Shown piece after piece: positions 1-8,508 of a stretch of DNA of 64,000 bases. The DNA lies in assembly GCF_011759375.1 (NCBI RefSeq), contig NZ_JAARML010000001.1, positions 372,001-436,000 of the forward strand. The letters are read 5' to 3'. Under the pieces are notes generated by a model. It did not search any database, was not told the origin of the DNA, and saw nothing but the letters and a program-made list of their open reading frames with translations. Source of the DNA: Paraflavitalea devenefica. GTDB lineage: Bacteria; Bacteroidota; Bacteroidia; Chitinophagales; Chitinophagaceae. Made by a program: the position numbers and the translations under genes. Numbering within the stretch: position 1 is the first letter of the stretch; the number at the start of each line of letters is the position of its first letter.

Positions 1-400
1 CCAGGAACCCAAACCCTTATTATTGAAAATTGCACCCGACCTTACCCGGGAGCAGATTGATGATGTAATAGACCTGGCGCTGGAGATAAAACTGGATGGA
101 CTGGTAGCTACCAATACAACCATTGACCGCTCCGGTCTTCAGACCCCCGATGCAGAACTGTCTACAATAGGTGCAGGCGGACTAAGCGGTAAACCGCTGA
201 CCCAAAGGTCCACAGAAATTGTACAATACATTGCGCAAAAGACCCAGGGAACAATTCCTGTTATTGCTTCCGGCGGCATCTTTACCGGCGCCGATGCCAG
301 GGAAAAATTACAGGCAGGAGCCTCCCTCATACAGGTATGGACAGGTTTCATTTACGAAGGCCCGGGAATTGTTCAGAATATTTGCCAGGAACTGGCATAA
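1..400 (+). CDS. pyrD: Dihydroorotate dehydrogenase (quinone), C-terminal part, cut by window edge
   Basis: This is the last ~133 codons of a class 2 dihydroorotate dehydrogenase, which oxidises dihydroorotate to orotate in pyrimidine synthesis using membrane quinone. The frame is open to the left edge; a TTG at 23 is internal, because the preceding codons continue the conserved P-L-L-L-K-I-A-P-D strand. Visible family features are the FMN-contacting K in LLLKIAPD, the VATNTT segment, GGLSGKPL and the phosphate-binding IASGGI...GADA loop followed by [10 protein letters not shown]. The stop is at 398-400, and terC follows 61 bp downstream on the same strand. The N-terminal membrane helix expected for class 2 lies outside the window. 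Confidence 0.93.
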   Translation, partial: QEPKPLLLKIAPDLTREQIDDVIDLALEIKLDGLVATNTTIDRSGLQTPDAELSTIGAGGLSGKPLTQRSTEIVQYIAQKTQGTIPVIASGGIFTGADAREKLQAGASLIQVWTGFIYEGPGIVQNICQELA

Positions 401-461
401 CCAGAAAACTTTAATAACAACAAGCTGTAACAAATAACAACTTTTACAACTTATCATACAA

Positions 462-1274
462 ATGGAACATCTTTTCACGACGGACAGTATCATTAGTTTT
501 GTAATATTGGTTATCCTGGAAGTAGTATTGGGCATAGACAATGTGATCTTTGTAAGCATCATCATGAACCGCCTGCACACCGCCAAAGAAATAAAAAAGG
601 CAAGACGCTTCTGGATGATCAGTGGTATCATCGTACGCAGCCTCTTATTATTGGGTCTTGGCTGGCTGCTGGAACAAAAAGGCAAATACATTATTCCTGA
701 AAGCTGGTTTGGTAAAGGCTTCGATCTGGCCAGCCTCGTTATGCTGGGTGGCGGCTTATTCCTCATCTATAAAACAGTCATGGAAATACACCATAAGCTG
801 GAAGGCGAGGATCCCAATGCCAGTACAAAAAATAAGAAGCCCCTGGGCCTGGGACAGGCATTGGGGCAGATCATGCTCATTGACGCCGTTTTCTCCTTCG
901 ACAGTATCATTACAGCGGGTGGTACAGCCAAACATGTAGAGATCATGATCGCTGCCGTGGTCATTGCCATGATTGTGATGTTCCTGTTCAGCCCTAAGAT
1001 ATCATCTTTTGTGCATGAACACCCTACCGTTAAAATGCTGGCCTTATCATTCCTGGTCATGATTGGCTTAAGCCTTGTTATTGAAGGTTGGGATGCGGAA
1101 AAAGCGCATGAGCTTCACCTGAAAAACTATATCTACTTTGGTATGGCCTTCTCGTTTGGCGTAGAACTCCTCAATATGACCATGCGGAAAAGACAGGCCA
1201 AGAGAGTGGTGCACCTGAATGAGCCCACATTAGAAGATAAAAGTGCACAGGCCGCTGATGACATGGCGCACTAA
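462..1274 (+). CDS. TerC/Alx family integral membrane protein
   Basis: A 270-residue polytopic membrane protein of the TerC family, associated in other bacteria with tellurite resistance and, for Alx/MeeF-type members, manganese export. Family hallmarks are acidic residues buried in helices: V-L-G-I-D-N-V-I-F near residues 22-30 and D-A-V-F-S-F-D-S-I near 142-150. About seven hydrophobic helices are visible, with a charged cytosolic loop (KEIKKARRFW) after the first pair and a basic tail (MRKRQAKR). No ter operon partners are nearby, so tellurite resistance is not implied. It converges on rsmE, whose stop overlaps by 4 bp. Confidence 0.88.
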   Translation: MEHLFTTDSIISFVILVILEVVLGIDNVIFVSIIMNRLHTAKEIKKARRFWMISGIIVRSLLLLGLGWLLEQKGKYIIPESWFGKGFDLASLVMLGGGLFLIYKTVMEIHHKLEGEDPNASTKNKKPLGLGQALGQIMLIDAVFSFDSIITAGGTAKHVEIMIAAVVIAMIVMFLFSPKISSFVHEHPTVKMLALSFLVMIGLSLVIEGWDAEKAHELHLKNYIYFGMAFSFGVELLNMTMRKRQAKRVVHLNEPTLEDKSAQAADDMAH

Positions 1275-1987
1275 ACAATCTTTAACAACGTAGCAGCTAC
1301 CACACCCGCCGTTTCTGTACGCAGCCGGTTGGTGCCCAGCGTAACAGGTACAAACTGGTGTTGCAAAGCCAGTGTTACTTCTGCAGCGGTAAAATCCCCT
1401 TCGGGCCCGATAAGAATGATCTGAGAAGGACTGGCAGGCTGTACCTCCTGCTGCAGGGTCAGTCGCGTGTCTTCCATACAATGCGCGATAAACTTTTGGG
1501 AAATCGTGATGATCTCCTCCTGGCGAAACAACTGCTCATAACCTACCGGCTGGTGCAATACTGGCAGCCAGCTTTGCTGACTTTGCAGCATGGCGCTGAT
1601 AAGAATACTCTTCATCCGGTCGTGCCGGAAATGCTCCCGCTCTGTCCGTTCACACAACAAGGGAATAATCCTTTGTATACCGATCTCTGTAGCCTTCTCC
1701 AGGAACCACTCAAAGCGGCTGGCATTCTTTAATAAAGAAATAGCCACCGTGATCGTACGTTCGGGTGCAGGAGCGTGCTGCGCTTCGGTAATACGTATGC
1801 CGCATTTCTTCTTATGGTCATTAATAATGGCAGCCGTGAGCAGGTTACCCATACCATCCGTAAGTTGTACCAGTTCTCCAACCTCTTTGCGCAATACCTG
1901 TACAATATGTTTGGAAGCCTCTTCCGGCAGCGTAATAACATCATTAACCGCAGCAGCAGATTCTATATAGAAGATGGGTAAACTCAT
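1271..1987 (-). CDS. rsmE: 16S rRNA (uracil-1498-N3)-methyltransferase RsmE
   Basis: SPOUT-class methyltransferase that methylates N3 of U1498 in 16S rRNA using S-adenosylmethionine. The chosen ATG at 1987 gives 238 residues beginning MSLPIFYIE; an upstream ATG would add 14 residues that run into the terminator hairpin at 2012-2042. Seen motifs: an N-terminal PUA-like domain (HIVQVLRKEVGE), the LLKNASRFEWFLEKATEIGI segment, and the knotted SAM-binding loops IILIGPEGDFTAAE and VTLGTNRLRTETA. Length matches the family. The C-terminus converges on terC with a 4-bp overlap. Confidence 0.95.
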   Translation of the reverse strand: MSLPIFYIESAAAVNDVITLPEEASKHIVQVLRKEVGELVQLTDGMGNLLTAAIINDHKKKCGIRITEAQHAPAPERTITVAISLLKNASRFEWFLEKATEIGIQRIIPLLCERTEREHFRHDRMKSILISAMLQSQQSWLPVLHQPVGYEQLFRQEEIITISQKFIAHCMEDTRLTLQQEVQPASPSQIILIGPEGDFTAAEVTLALQHQFVPVTLGTNRLRTETAGVVAATLLKIV

Positions 1988-2002
1988 GCTGCAAGATAAG
2001 CG

Positions 2003-2042
2003 AAAATGAAAAAGCCCTCCCTGTTGCATAGTGGGAGGGCTT
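2003..2042 (-). terminator. Rho-independent terminator downstream of dnaB
   Basis: A perfect 10-bp inverted repeat, AAGCCCTCCC at 2012-2021 and GGGAGGGCTT at 2033-2042 with an 11-nt loop. Read on the minus strand it is followed by a T-rich run (TTTTTCATTTT). It sits between the dnaB stop and the rsmE start, so it should end dnaB transcription. Confidence 0.85.
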
Positions 2043-2075
2043 AGGATAAAAACAACCTCAGAAGTTTATAATATT

Positions 2076-3644
2076 TTAAAACGGCGCATCATCGTCATCG
2101 CCGAAGGGCATATCATTCATCTTACTACCGGCCTGTATAAACAATTTGGCGCCACCACCGCCATCAGCCCCTTCAGTAGGTACAGGCTTCCAGTTACCGC
2201 CGCCGCCGCCAATACCGCCAAAATCATCATTGTCCATCTCTTCAAACTTCTGGATATGCAGCAAGGCCCGCAGCTTGATCGTTTCCAGGGAACCGTTCCG
2301 GTGTTTGGCTATCCGTATATGTGTTTCCCCTTTATTGCTTTCCCCCATTTCATTGGAGGTAATATCATAATATTCAGGACGGTAAATAAACATTACCATG
2401 TCCGCATCCTGTTCTATGGCACCGGATTCACGAAGGTCACTCAACTGAGGCATCTTATTACCTTCCTTACGGGTTTCCACGGCCCGGCTCAACTGGGAGA
2501 GGGCAATGATCGGTACCATCAACTCCTTAGCCAGTGTCTTCAGGTTACGGGAAATCGTACTGATCTCCTGCTCACGGTTCTGGTTCTTACCGCCACCGCC
2601 ACTCATCAACTGCAGGTAGTCGATAATGATCAATCCGATATTGTGTTTATTTTTCAACCGGCGGGCTTTGGCACGCAGTTCAAATACGTTCAGGGCGGCT
2701 GTATCGTCAATAAAAATAGGCGCCTGTGCCAGCTTTTGGATACCCTTGGCATACAACTGCTTCATCTCATGCTCTTCCATCTTGCCACGGGAGATCTTTT
2801 CCAGCCATATCTCACTTTCGGCCGAAAGGATACGTTGTACAAGCTGCGCAGAGCTCATTTCAAGGCTGAAGAACGCAACCGGCGTGGGCTTTGACGGACT
2901 CAATGCAGCATTACGCACCAGGTTAAGGGCGAAGGCTGTTTTACCTACCGCAGGACGGGCGGCCAGGATCACCAGGTCAGAAGGCTGCCAGCCGTAGGTT
3001 ACCTTGTCCAGGGAAGAGAACCCGCTGGGTACCCCGGTAATATCTTCCGTCCGGTTACGCATATCTTCAATACGCTGTACCGTCTTCACCAACACACTGT
3101 CGATACTGTCAAAATTCTTCCGGAGGTGATTATTGGTGATCTCGAACAACTTGCTTTCCGCCTCATCCAGCAGGTCAAATACATCTGTGCTGTCCTCGTA
3201 CGACTCGCTGATGATCTCGCCGCTGATGCGGATCAGCTCACGCTGGATGAACTTCTGCAGGATGATCCGGGAGTGGGCATCAATATTGGCCGATGAAACC
3301 ACCGCATTGGTGAGCTTGGTCACATAGTAAGGACCACCAACCATTTCCAGCTCATCCTTCGTTTTCAATTCCTCTACTACCGTCAGGATATCAATAGGCT
3401 GGTTCTTTTGCTGCAGGCTCAGCATCGCCCGGTAAATACGCTGGTTGGCATCCACGTAAAAGCATTCCGGCTTCAGGATCTCCACCACCGTATCAAAAGC
3501 GCTCTTTTCCAGCATAATAGCACCCAGTACAGCTTCTTCCAGGTCCTTGGCCTGGGGGGGTACCTTTCCATACACCATCGTACTCAGATCTATGGATCCT
3601 TTCCGGCGCGCTTTTCGGTCTTTATTGAAATTCGTTAATTCCAT
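2076..3644 (-). CDS. dnaB: Replicative DNA helicase DnaB
   Basis: Hexameric 5'-3' helicase that unwinds DNA at the replication fork and interacts with primase. The 522-residue protein has an N-terminal DnaB domain (PPQAKDLEEAVLGAIML, about 29-130), a linker, and a RecA-like C-terminal ATPase with Walker A (ARPAVGKTAF), Walker B (LIIIDYLQLM) and the QLSRAVE and SDLRESGAIEQDAD motifs. No intein is present. After the ATPase core comes a glycine-rich tail of about 60 residues that ends D-D-D-D-A-P-F, resembling the acidic tip of single-stranded DNA-binding protein. It is monocistronic, with its own terminator at 2003-2042 and about 600 bp of non-coding DNA upstream. Confidence 0.97.
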   Translation of the reverse strand: MELTNFNKDRKARRKGSIDLSTMVYGKVPPQAKDLEEAVLGAIMLEKSAFDTVVEILKPECFYVDANQRIYRAMLSLQQKNQPIDILTVVEELKTKDELEMVGGPYYVTKLTNAVVSSANIDAHSRIILQKFIQRELIRISGEIISESYEDSTDVFDLLDEAESKLFEITNNHLRKNFDSIDSVLVKTVQRIEDMRNRTEDITGVPSGFSSLDKVTYGWQPSDLVILAARPAVGKTAFALNLVRNAALSPSKPTPVAFFSLEMSSAQLVQRILSAESEIWLEKISRGKMEEHEMKQLYAKGIQKLAQAPIFIDDTAALNVFELRAKARRLKNKHNIGLIIIDYLQLMSGGGGKNQNREQEISTISRNLKTLAKELMVPIIALSQLSRAVETRKEGNKMPQLSDLRESGAIEQDADMVMFIYRPEYYDITSNEMGESNKGETHIRIAKHRNGSLETIKLRALLHIQKFEEMDNDDFGGIGGGGGNWKPVPTEGADGGGGAKLFIQAGSKMNDMPFGDDDDAPF

Positions 3645-4249
3645 TGGTTCAATTGGTCAGTAAGTAAAAAGAACAATTGGCTATACATTTTATTGAACTA
3701 CGGTTTTCATTGAGGACGACGAAGCTCCTGGTCACTCAATGCCGTTCAAAAGCGGCACCAATGACTCGCGGGTTAGTATTCCAGTCTTGTATTACGAAAT
3801 TGTTAATCCAGGGTTATCTGAATGTTACCGCTTCAGTCAGGACGGCGAATATATAACCGCCTCCCGTCCCGGAAAAAAAAATCTGGAACCTATATTTAAT
3901 CACCCGCAATTCACGAGCCGATCCACATCATTTATGGGGTTATCCACATAGATGTGCAGGATATTCCCAATTTACAAAAGTTTGGCACCCCTGCCCAAAC
4001 GAAATACACACACCCTTGTGCGAAAGAATTATACCCCAAAAATTTGGTAAAGAGGTCATTGAGGTGAGATACAGCAGCACTAAGGGTTTACCCGTTCCGG
4101 GTATAAGGAAACCCCTATAGCACGCGGTTTTTAATCCATTCATAATGCTGAAACCGGCCTAAATCCAGTATTTTTAAACACAAAAAATAAACAAACCTTT
4201 ACTGGTATTGTTTTAAAAGCGATATTAGTATTGTCAACTTTAAACCACC
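3645..4249. other. 605-bp non-coding stretch upstream of dnaB
   Basis: No convincing gene is seen; short open frames here lack family features. It should hold the dnaB promoter (minus strand) and the leader of the small ORF at 4250. It contains one perfect DnaA-box sequence, TTATCCACA at 3940-3948, and a small palindrome TACCCG-TTC-CGGGTA at 4089-4103. A single 9-mer match is expected about once in two windows by chance, so an origin is not claimed. Confidence 0.5.
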
Positions 4250-4495
4250 ATGCGGGTATATCAACTTAGGCACTATGAGGTATTGCTGAATGATCAGCAG
4301 GGAGAAGAACTGGAGCTCCTGATACAATATGAGAAATTGTGCAGCCGGTTACTGACCACCAAGGCACTCGCCTTCTCCAACACCATCGAGATCGCCCGGT
4401 TACGCCGCTACCGCATGGAACAACGCCCGGAACGTATACACCGTCTGCTATCTGCTACCATCCCCCCATTCAACTTTTTTATCAGCAAGAACTAA
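4250..4495 (+). CDS. Small hypothetical protein, 81 aa
   Basis: I do not recognise this protein. It starts at ATG 4250 and is predicted mostly helical and charged (LLNDQQGEELELLIQYEKL, then an Arg-rich stretch IARLRRYRMEQRPERIHRLL), ending in a hydrophobic PPFNFFISKN. There is no signal peptide or membrane helix. Codon use in the second half is GC-rich at third positions, like genuine genes here, which supports coding. A weak -7-like TAGTATTG lies at 4226-4233. It stands alone between dnaB and the 4729 cassette. It could be a small DNA- or RNA-binding regulator, but that is only a guess from charge. Confidence 0.45.
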   Translation: MRVYQLRHYEVLLNDQQGEELELLIQYEKLCSRLLTTKALAFSNTIEIARLRRYRMEQRPERIHRLLSATIPPFNFFISKN

Positions 4496-4679
4496 ACGGT
4501 TATAGCGGCTTTACAGTGACCTTACAGCGCTATTACTCCCACCACCATACCTTCTGTCTACCCGGTTTGTGGTATTGACAATCACAAATATTCTTCCCAG
4601 CTTTGCGGCTCCTGCCCAACCATTCGATCTCATGTTTAACCCCGGAAAACGGGTGTATTCACCCTGCATCCTGAACCAG

Positions 4680-4702
4680 GAGTCCGCTACCTTGTAGGAC
4701 TC
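4680..4702. promoter_or_regulatory. Hairpin/inverted repeat before the 4729 gene
   Basis: GAGTCC at 4680-4685 is complementary to GGACTC at 4697-4702, and the inner TAC/GTA can extend the stem around a CTT loop with a 2-nt bulge. It lies 27 bp before the start of the membrane-protein gene. It could be an operator or leader hairpin; no T-run follows, so it is not a terminator. Confidence 0.35.
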
Positions 4703-4728
4703 GATTGCTCATCTATTAAACAACCCGC

Positions 4729-5805
4729 ATGGCAAACAACAACAATGCAAATCCTCAGATCAACAGGGAAGGAAAAATTATAGCCGGCAGCTTGCTCATT
4801 ATCTTCACGGTACTTCCTATTCTGATTATCATTGCTTTCTGGCCCGATCGGTTACCCGACCCTCCGCAGAAATGCGCCAAGTACAGGTACCATTGGTTTT
4901 CCATGACATTAGATACCAGTGCCTGTAACCTGGAAAAGGCACAGCCGGATTCAGTAGCTAAACAGCCGCCAGCTAAACCGGCGGTTGCGTCTGCCCCCAA
5001 AGACACGGCTATAAAGGACACCGGTAGTAAAGCAGATACTGTCCTCAAAGCTGATTCGCCGGCCAAAGCAGCACCGGAAAAACCAGCCACTACTACTACC
5101 ATTGCCACTGCACAGCAGCAAAAACATTGTTACATCCACCTCAATACCATCCTGCTCCTGTTGGTGGCCGCCGGCGGCTTCCTGGGCAACATGATCCATA
5201 TTGCCACCTCCTTCACCACCTTCGTGGGTGCCGGCAAATTTGAACAGAGCTGGATTCTATGGTATTGGGTACGCCCCTTTACAGCCTCCGCCCTGGCATT
5301 GGCCTTATACTTTGCCTTTGGCGCCACCAATGACCCCGCCAATGTAGACCTCGACCGTACACTCACCGTGGCCATTCTTTCAGGCCTGTTCACCGATATT
5401 GCTACCCAGAAGCTCAAAGAGGTCTTCGACGTACTCTTCAGCCCCAAAGACAACAGGCCCAATAAGCTCACCGATCCTGCCCTAAAAATAGAAGGCCTTA
5501 CACCGGATGAACTGGCAAAAGAAGGAGAGAACAAGATCGTCCTCAAAGGCAAAAACCTGAAGAGTAAAAAACTGATCATTAAAATAGAGGACAAAGCAAT
5601 TCCCAACCCCACCATCACCAATGAGGAGATCAGTTTTAGCTATACCCTCTCCGATGAAGACAAGGCCAAAACAGAACTGGCGCTGGAGGTAACAGATGAG
5701 GCAGGCAATACTATCTTCCCCAAAAAGATGCTACCGGTAACTGAAAATACATTGCCGGCACCACCCGAAGGCACAGAAGACGCAGAAGAAAAACCAGTTG
5801 GCTAA
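4729..5805 (+). CDS. Unrecognised membrane protein with Ig/IPT-like C-terminal domain
   Basis: A 358-residue protein I cannot assign to a named family. It has an N-terminal membrane helix (about 18-40), a Pro/Ala/Lys/Asp-rich low-complexity linker (about 70-128), two further hydrophobic helices (about 138-162 and 170-195), an amphipathic segment (about 208-236), and a C-terminal beta-rich region from about 245 (IEGLTPDEL...NKIVLKGKNLKSKKLIIKIEDK) that resembles an IPT/TIG or similar Ig-like fold. First gene of a same-strand run; the amidase gene follows after 17 bp, indicating an operon. The small helices and linker suggest an envelope-anchored scaffold or a pore-type accessory; function is unknown. 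Confidence 0.75.
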   Translation: MANNNNANPQINREGKIIAGSLLIIFTVLPILIIIAFWPDRLPDPPQKCAKYRYHWFSMTLDTSACNLEKAQPDSVAKQPPAKPAVASAPKDTAIKDTGSKADTVLKADSPAKAAPEKPATTTTIATAQQQKHCYIHLNTILLLLVAAGGFLGNMIHIATSFTTFVGAGKFEQSWILWYWVRPFTASALALALYFAFGATNDPANVDLDRTLTVAILSGLFTDIATQKLKEVFDVLFSPKDNRPNKLTDPALKIEGLTPDELAKEGENKIVLKGKNLKSKKLIIKIEDKAIPNPTITNEEISFSYTLSDEDKAKTELALEVTDEAGNTIFPKKMLPVTENTLPAPPEGTEDAEEKPVG

Positions 5806-5822
5806 CCTTTAAATTGATTGCT

Positions 5823-6632
5823 ATGTCCGGTACATTCACAGAAAGATTCATCATCATACCCCGTTACATTCCTGCTCCGTCACGCAGGCGGGCCGCCATT
5901 CCCATTCAAAAAGTACGTTTCCTCGTAGCCCATGATACCGGCAATCCCGGCTCTACGGCTGCCGGCAACGTAAAATTTTACATCAATACCTGCCAAACGG
6001 TAGAGCCTGCCAAAACGGCCTCAGCCCATCTGTTTGTAGATGATAAAGAGATCATCGAATGCGTGCCCGCATTAACAGGGCCACCCGAAAAAGCATTCCA
6101 TGTACTCAAGAAAGTAACGAAAGACAATGAGCTCTATGGCATCAATGCCAATGATGGCGCCATTGGCGTGGAATACTGTTATGGCGGCACCATCAATGCA
6201 GATAAAGCGTATGAAAAATTTGTATGGGTATTGGCCAGGTTGTGTTTCGAGTTCAAATTGGATCCCTCCAAAGACATAGTAGGCCATTTCTTCCTGGATC
6301 CCGCGCGCAAAACAGACCCCGTTACCGGACTGGCGCGCAGCCGCCGCACCTATGAGCAACTCTTGCGGGATGTAGAAGCCGAATTCAAATTAGCTATTGG
6401 CCATGCGCCGCCGGATCCCGTAGAAGCCATTCAATCGGGAGAAGTTACCGTATCGGTCAGGCTCAACCTGCGCGAGGCCCCTTCTACCAGGGCAGCCGTA
6501 GTGCAGGTATTGCCCCCCGGTACTATAATAAAATTTACAGCGTTAATAACCAATGGCGAGCCTGTAAACAACAATTCACTCTGGTATAAAGATGCCAATG
6601 GCAACTTCTTCTGGAGCGGCGGGGTGAAGTGA
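5823..6632 (+). CDS. N-acetylmuramoyl-L-alanine amidase with C-terminal SH3-like domain
   Basis: Amidase_2/PGRP-fold enzyme expected to cleave the amide bond between N-acetylmuramic acid and the stem peptide of peptidoglycan. The ATG at 5823 is chosen over a TTG three codons upstream, giving 269 residues. Visible zinc-site candidates are His37 (VAHDTG), His155 (VGHFFLDP) and Asp165 (RKTDP), matching the H-H-D pattern of AmpD-type enzymes; His69 (SAHLFVDD) lies in the second conserved strand. Residues 208-269 look like a bacterial SH3 domain (SVRLNLREAPST...LWYKDANGNFFW). There is no signal peptide, which is unusual for a periplasmic wall enzyme and fits a cytosolic recycling role or endolysin-like release. 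Confidence 0.88.
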   Translation: MSGTFTERFIIIPRYIPAPSRRRAAIPIQKVRFLVAHDTGNPGSTAAGNVKFYINTCQTVEPAKTASAHLFVDDKEIIECVPALTGPPEKAFHVLKKVTKDNELYGINANDGAIGVEYCYGGTINADKAYEKFVWVLARLCFEFKLDPSKDIVGHFFLDPARKTDPVTGLARSRRTYEQLLRDVEAEFKLAIGHAPPDPVEAIQSGEVTVSVRLNLREAPSTRAAVVQVLPPGTIIKFTALITNGEPVNNNSLWYKDANGNFFWSGGVK

Positions 6633-6666
6633 GTATTTTTAATCATCAATTATTAAACTTAACGTT

Positions 6667-7074
6667 ATGGCCAAGAAAAAATCATTAGCCACCTTACTGA
6701 AGGAATCTTCAGGAAAAACCTCCCATGCAGACCTATACTTTGTGAATAAATCAAACAACAAGGTTATATTAGATATTGAAATAGGAGACACCGGGCAATC
6801 CGGTATTTCAAAAATAGTGCTGGATGGCGTTACCATACAACCCGAAGTAATTGGCTCTATCAGAGGTCAGGAACTCGGAAGCAATAAATCATTGGACGGG
6901 AAATTTCTGGAAGTAACCACTGTTATAACGGATGTGTCAAAAAAAACCAACCTTACCAGTTTCGATTTTAATTTAACAGGAGGCACTGAGCCATTCCGTT
7001 TTGTTATGCAAAGATCGGTACAGAAAGAGGGCGGCTCCGTTGGTTACAAAATATCTATCTTCTTTACTACTTAA
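6667..7074 (+). CDS. Unrecognised 135-aa beta-rich protein
   Basis: Starts at ATG 6667, 34 bp after the amidase stop. After a Lys-rich N-terminus (MAKKKSLATLLKES) the protein alternates short polar and hydrophobic segments (ADLYFVNKSNNKVILDIEIGD, GKFLEVTTVITDVS, PFRFVMQRSVQ, VGYKISIFFTT) typical of a beta-sandwich. No signal peptide, cysteine or membrane helix is seen. It resembles no family I can name. Its position between a lytic enzyme and a secreted protein suggests it belongs to the same functional unit. Confidence 0.65.
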   Translation: MAKKKSLATLLKESSGKTSHADLYFVNKSNNKVILDIEIGDTGQSGISKIVLDGVTIQPEVIGSIRGQELGSNKSLDGKFLEVTTVITDVSKKTNLTSFDFNLTGGTEPFRFVMQRSVQKEGGSVGYKISIFFTT

Positions 7075-7091
7075 TCTTAAAATAATTACCT

Positions 7092-8327
7092 ATGAGAAGG
7101 TTTCTTTACTCCTTATCACTGATGGCGTTTATCACGCTTGAAGGTATAGCCCAGGAAGGCATAGACACTACCATCACCCTCGATATATTAAAATCACCGG
7201 TATCGCCGGCCTTCAATATGCTGGGTATTTCAACCAATGCCATTGAACGCCCTACCGACCTGAATGCCTTCAGGGTATCACTTCAAAACGCCACCAATAA
7301 CTTTACTACCCTTCCTAAAAGTTATGCTTTTGAAATTGCTCCCTTCCTGATGGGTAAAAGAAAATATACACTCAATGAATTTAACAATAACAAATACACT
7401 TTTGTCCAATCATTCGTCCTGTCGGCAGGGTTTACCTACCAGGGCCCCGAAGGGCAGGAGGATGTAGACAGTTTAAAAACCACTAAAACAGGGTTAGGTA
7501 TTAAATTCTCTATCATAAGGCCGGCCTGGTCAACAGCCACAAAAAATACCTACGACAGTCTTATCGCCTATCAGAAATTGTTATTGCGCGACTTTGATAG
7601 TTTGGTTACAGCATACACGGATACTGCTGCGGTCAGTGCCTTGCAAATAAAATTGCGGACAGTAAGTGCTGATGCAGCACTTGATCCGGACAAAAAGAGA
7701 GAACAACAACGACAAATAATCACTGAAATAAAGGAGCTTCAGAACGCGGGCGTTGAAAAAGCCAACCAGGATATGCAAGCCGCATCAGCAGCTTATACGC
7801 AGACTCAAAGAATAGCCGTGAGCTTTAAACAGGAAAGAGTAGGCCCTTTTCTTGACTTCTCCGGAGGCGTCGCATTTGATTTTCCCGATAACCGTTTCGA
7901 CAACAGCTATGTGCAAAAAGCCGGCGCCTGGCTCACCGGGGGGTATGAAAATGGTAATTCCGGCATCACCACCATGTTCATTGCCCGGTATCTCTATCAC
8001 CCCGATGTAATATTTGCCGACCCGGCTGGTAAACTGCAGAAAGACAAAGCTTCTACATTTGACGCAGGGGCCCGGGCATTGTTGAGTGCATTTAAAGACA
8101 AATTCACCTTCAGCGGCGAAGCTTTGTACCGGAGCGTTTTGGGCACCAGCGAGCTGCCCTCATCCTGGCGCCTGGTGTTCAGCGCAGAATATGACATCGG
8201 TAAAAACCAGAAACTTACCTTTTCATTTGGAAGGAACTTTGATGGCGCCATCAGTAAAGGAGGAAATATCGTTTCGGCCCTCAACTTCATTGCCGGATTT
8301 GGCGGAGCCAGGAAGATCACGAACTAA
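7092..8327 (+). CDS. Secreted, probably outer-membrane barrel protein of unknown function
   Basis: A 411-residue protein with a clear signal peptide (MRRFLYSLSLMAFITLEGIAQ). The mature N-terminal third and C-terminal third are rich in amphipathic strands (TKTGLGIKFSIIRPAW, VGPFLDFSGGVAFDFP, FTFSGEALYRSVLG, KNQKLTFSFGRNFDG), consistent with an outer-membrane beta-barrel. Between about residues 155 and 250 lies a helical, coiled-coil-prone insert (DPDKKREQQRQIITEIKELQNAG). It begins 17 bp after the 135-aa gene and is the last gene of the run. The name of the family is not known to me. Confidence 0.72.
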   Translation: MRRFLYSLSLMAFITLEGIAQEGIDTTITLDILKSPVSPAFNMLGISTNAIERPTDLNAFRVSLQNATNNFTTLPKSYAFEIAPFLMGKRKYTLNEFNNNKYTFVQSFVLSAGFTYQGPEGQEDVDSLKTTKTGLGIKFSIIRPAWSTATKNTYDSLIAYQKLLLRDFDSLVTAYTDTAAVSALQIKLRTVSADAALDPDKKREQQRQIITEIKELQNAGVEKANQDMQAASAAYTQTQRIAVSFKQERVGPFLDFSGGVAFDFPDNRFDNSYVQKAGAWLTGGYENGNSGITTMFIARYLYHPDVIFADPAGKLQKDKASTFDAGARALLSAFKDKFTFSGEALYRSVLGTSELPSSWRLVFSAEYDIGKNQKLTFSFGRNFDGAISKGGNIVSALNFIAGFGGARKITN

Positions 8328-8426
8328 TAATCATAAACATTTTGCACCTATTACAGCTATGGCTGTATAGCCATTCCCTGATGAGATATGTCATTGGGCA
8401 AAAACATTTATGCCCCCGCTAATCCT

Positions 8427-8434
8427 TATCTTTG
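8427..8434 (+). promoter_or_regulatory. -7 promoter box for pheT
   Basis: TATCTTTG at 8427-8434 is a perfect match to the Bacteroidota -7 consensus TAnnTTTG and lies 74 bp before the pheT start. No good -33 TTTG is present at the usual distance. Confidence 0.6.
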
Positions 8435-8508
8435 CCGTCCCTTTCCATTACCATGGGCAGGAGACAAGAGCAAGTTAATCAATAAGCATTCAAACGATAT
8501 ACTAACTA

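Noticed and set aside
2031..2894. Long 287-codon plus-strand frame across dnaB
   Set aside because: It is the antisense shadow of the clearly recognised dnaB gene and is rich in residues expected from reverse reading.
3940..3948. Replication origin next to dnaB
   Set aside because: One DnaA box is not enough; no AT-rich unwinding element or box cluster was seen.
3739..3951. Plus-strand open frame upstream of dnaB
   Set aside because: Composition and lack of any motif look random; no promoter or conserved-looking segment is present.
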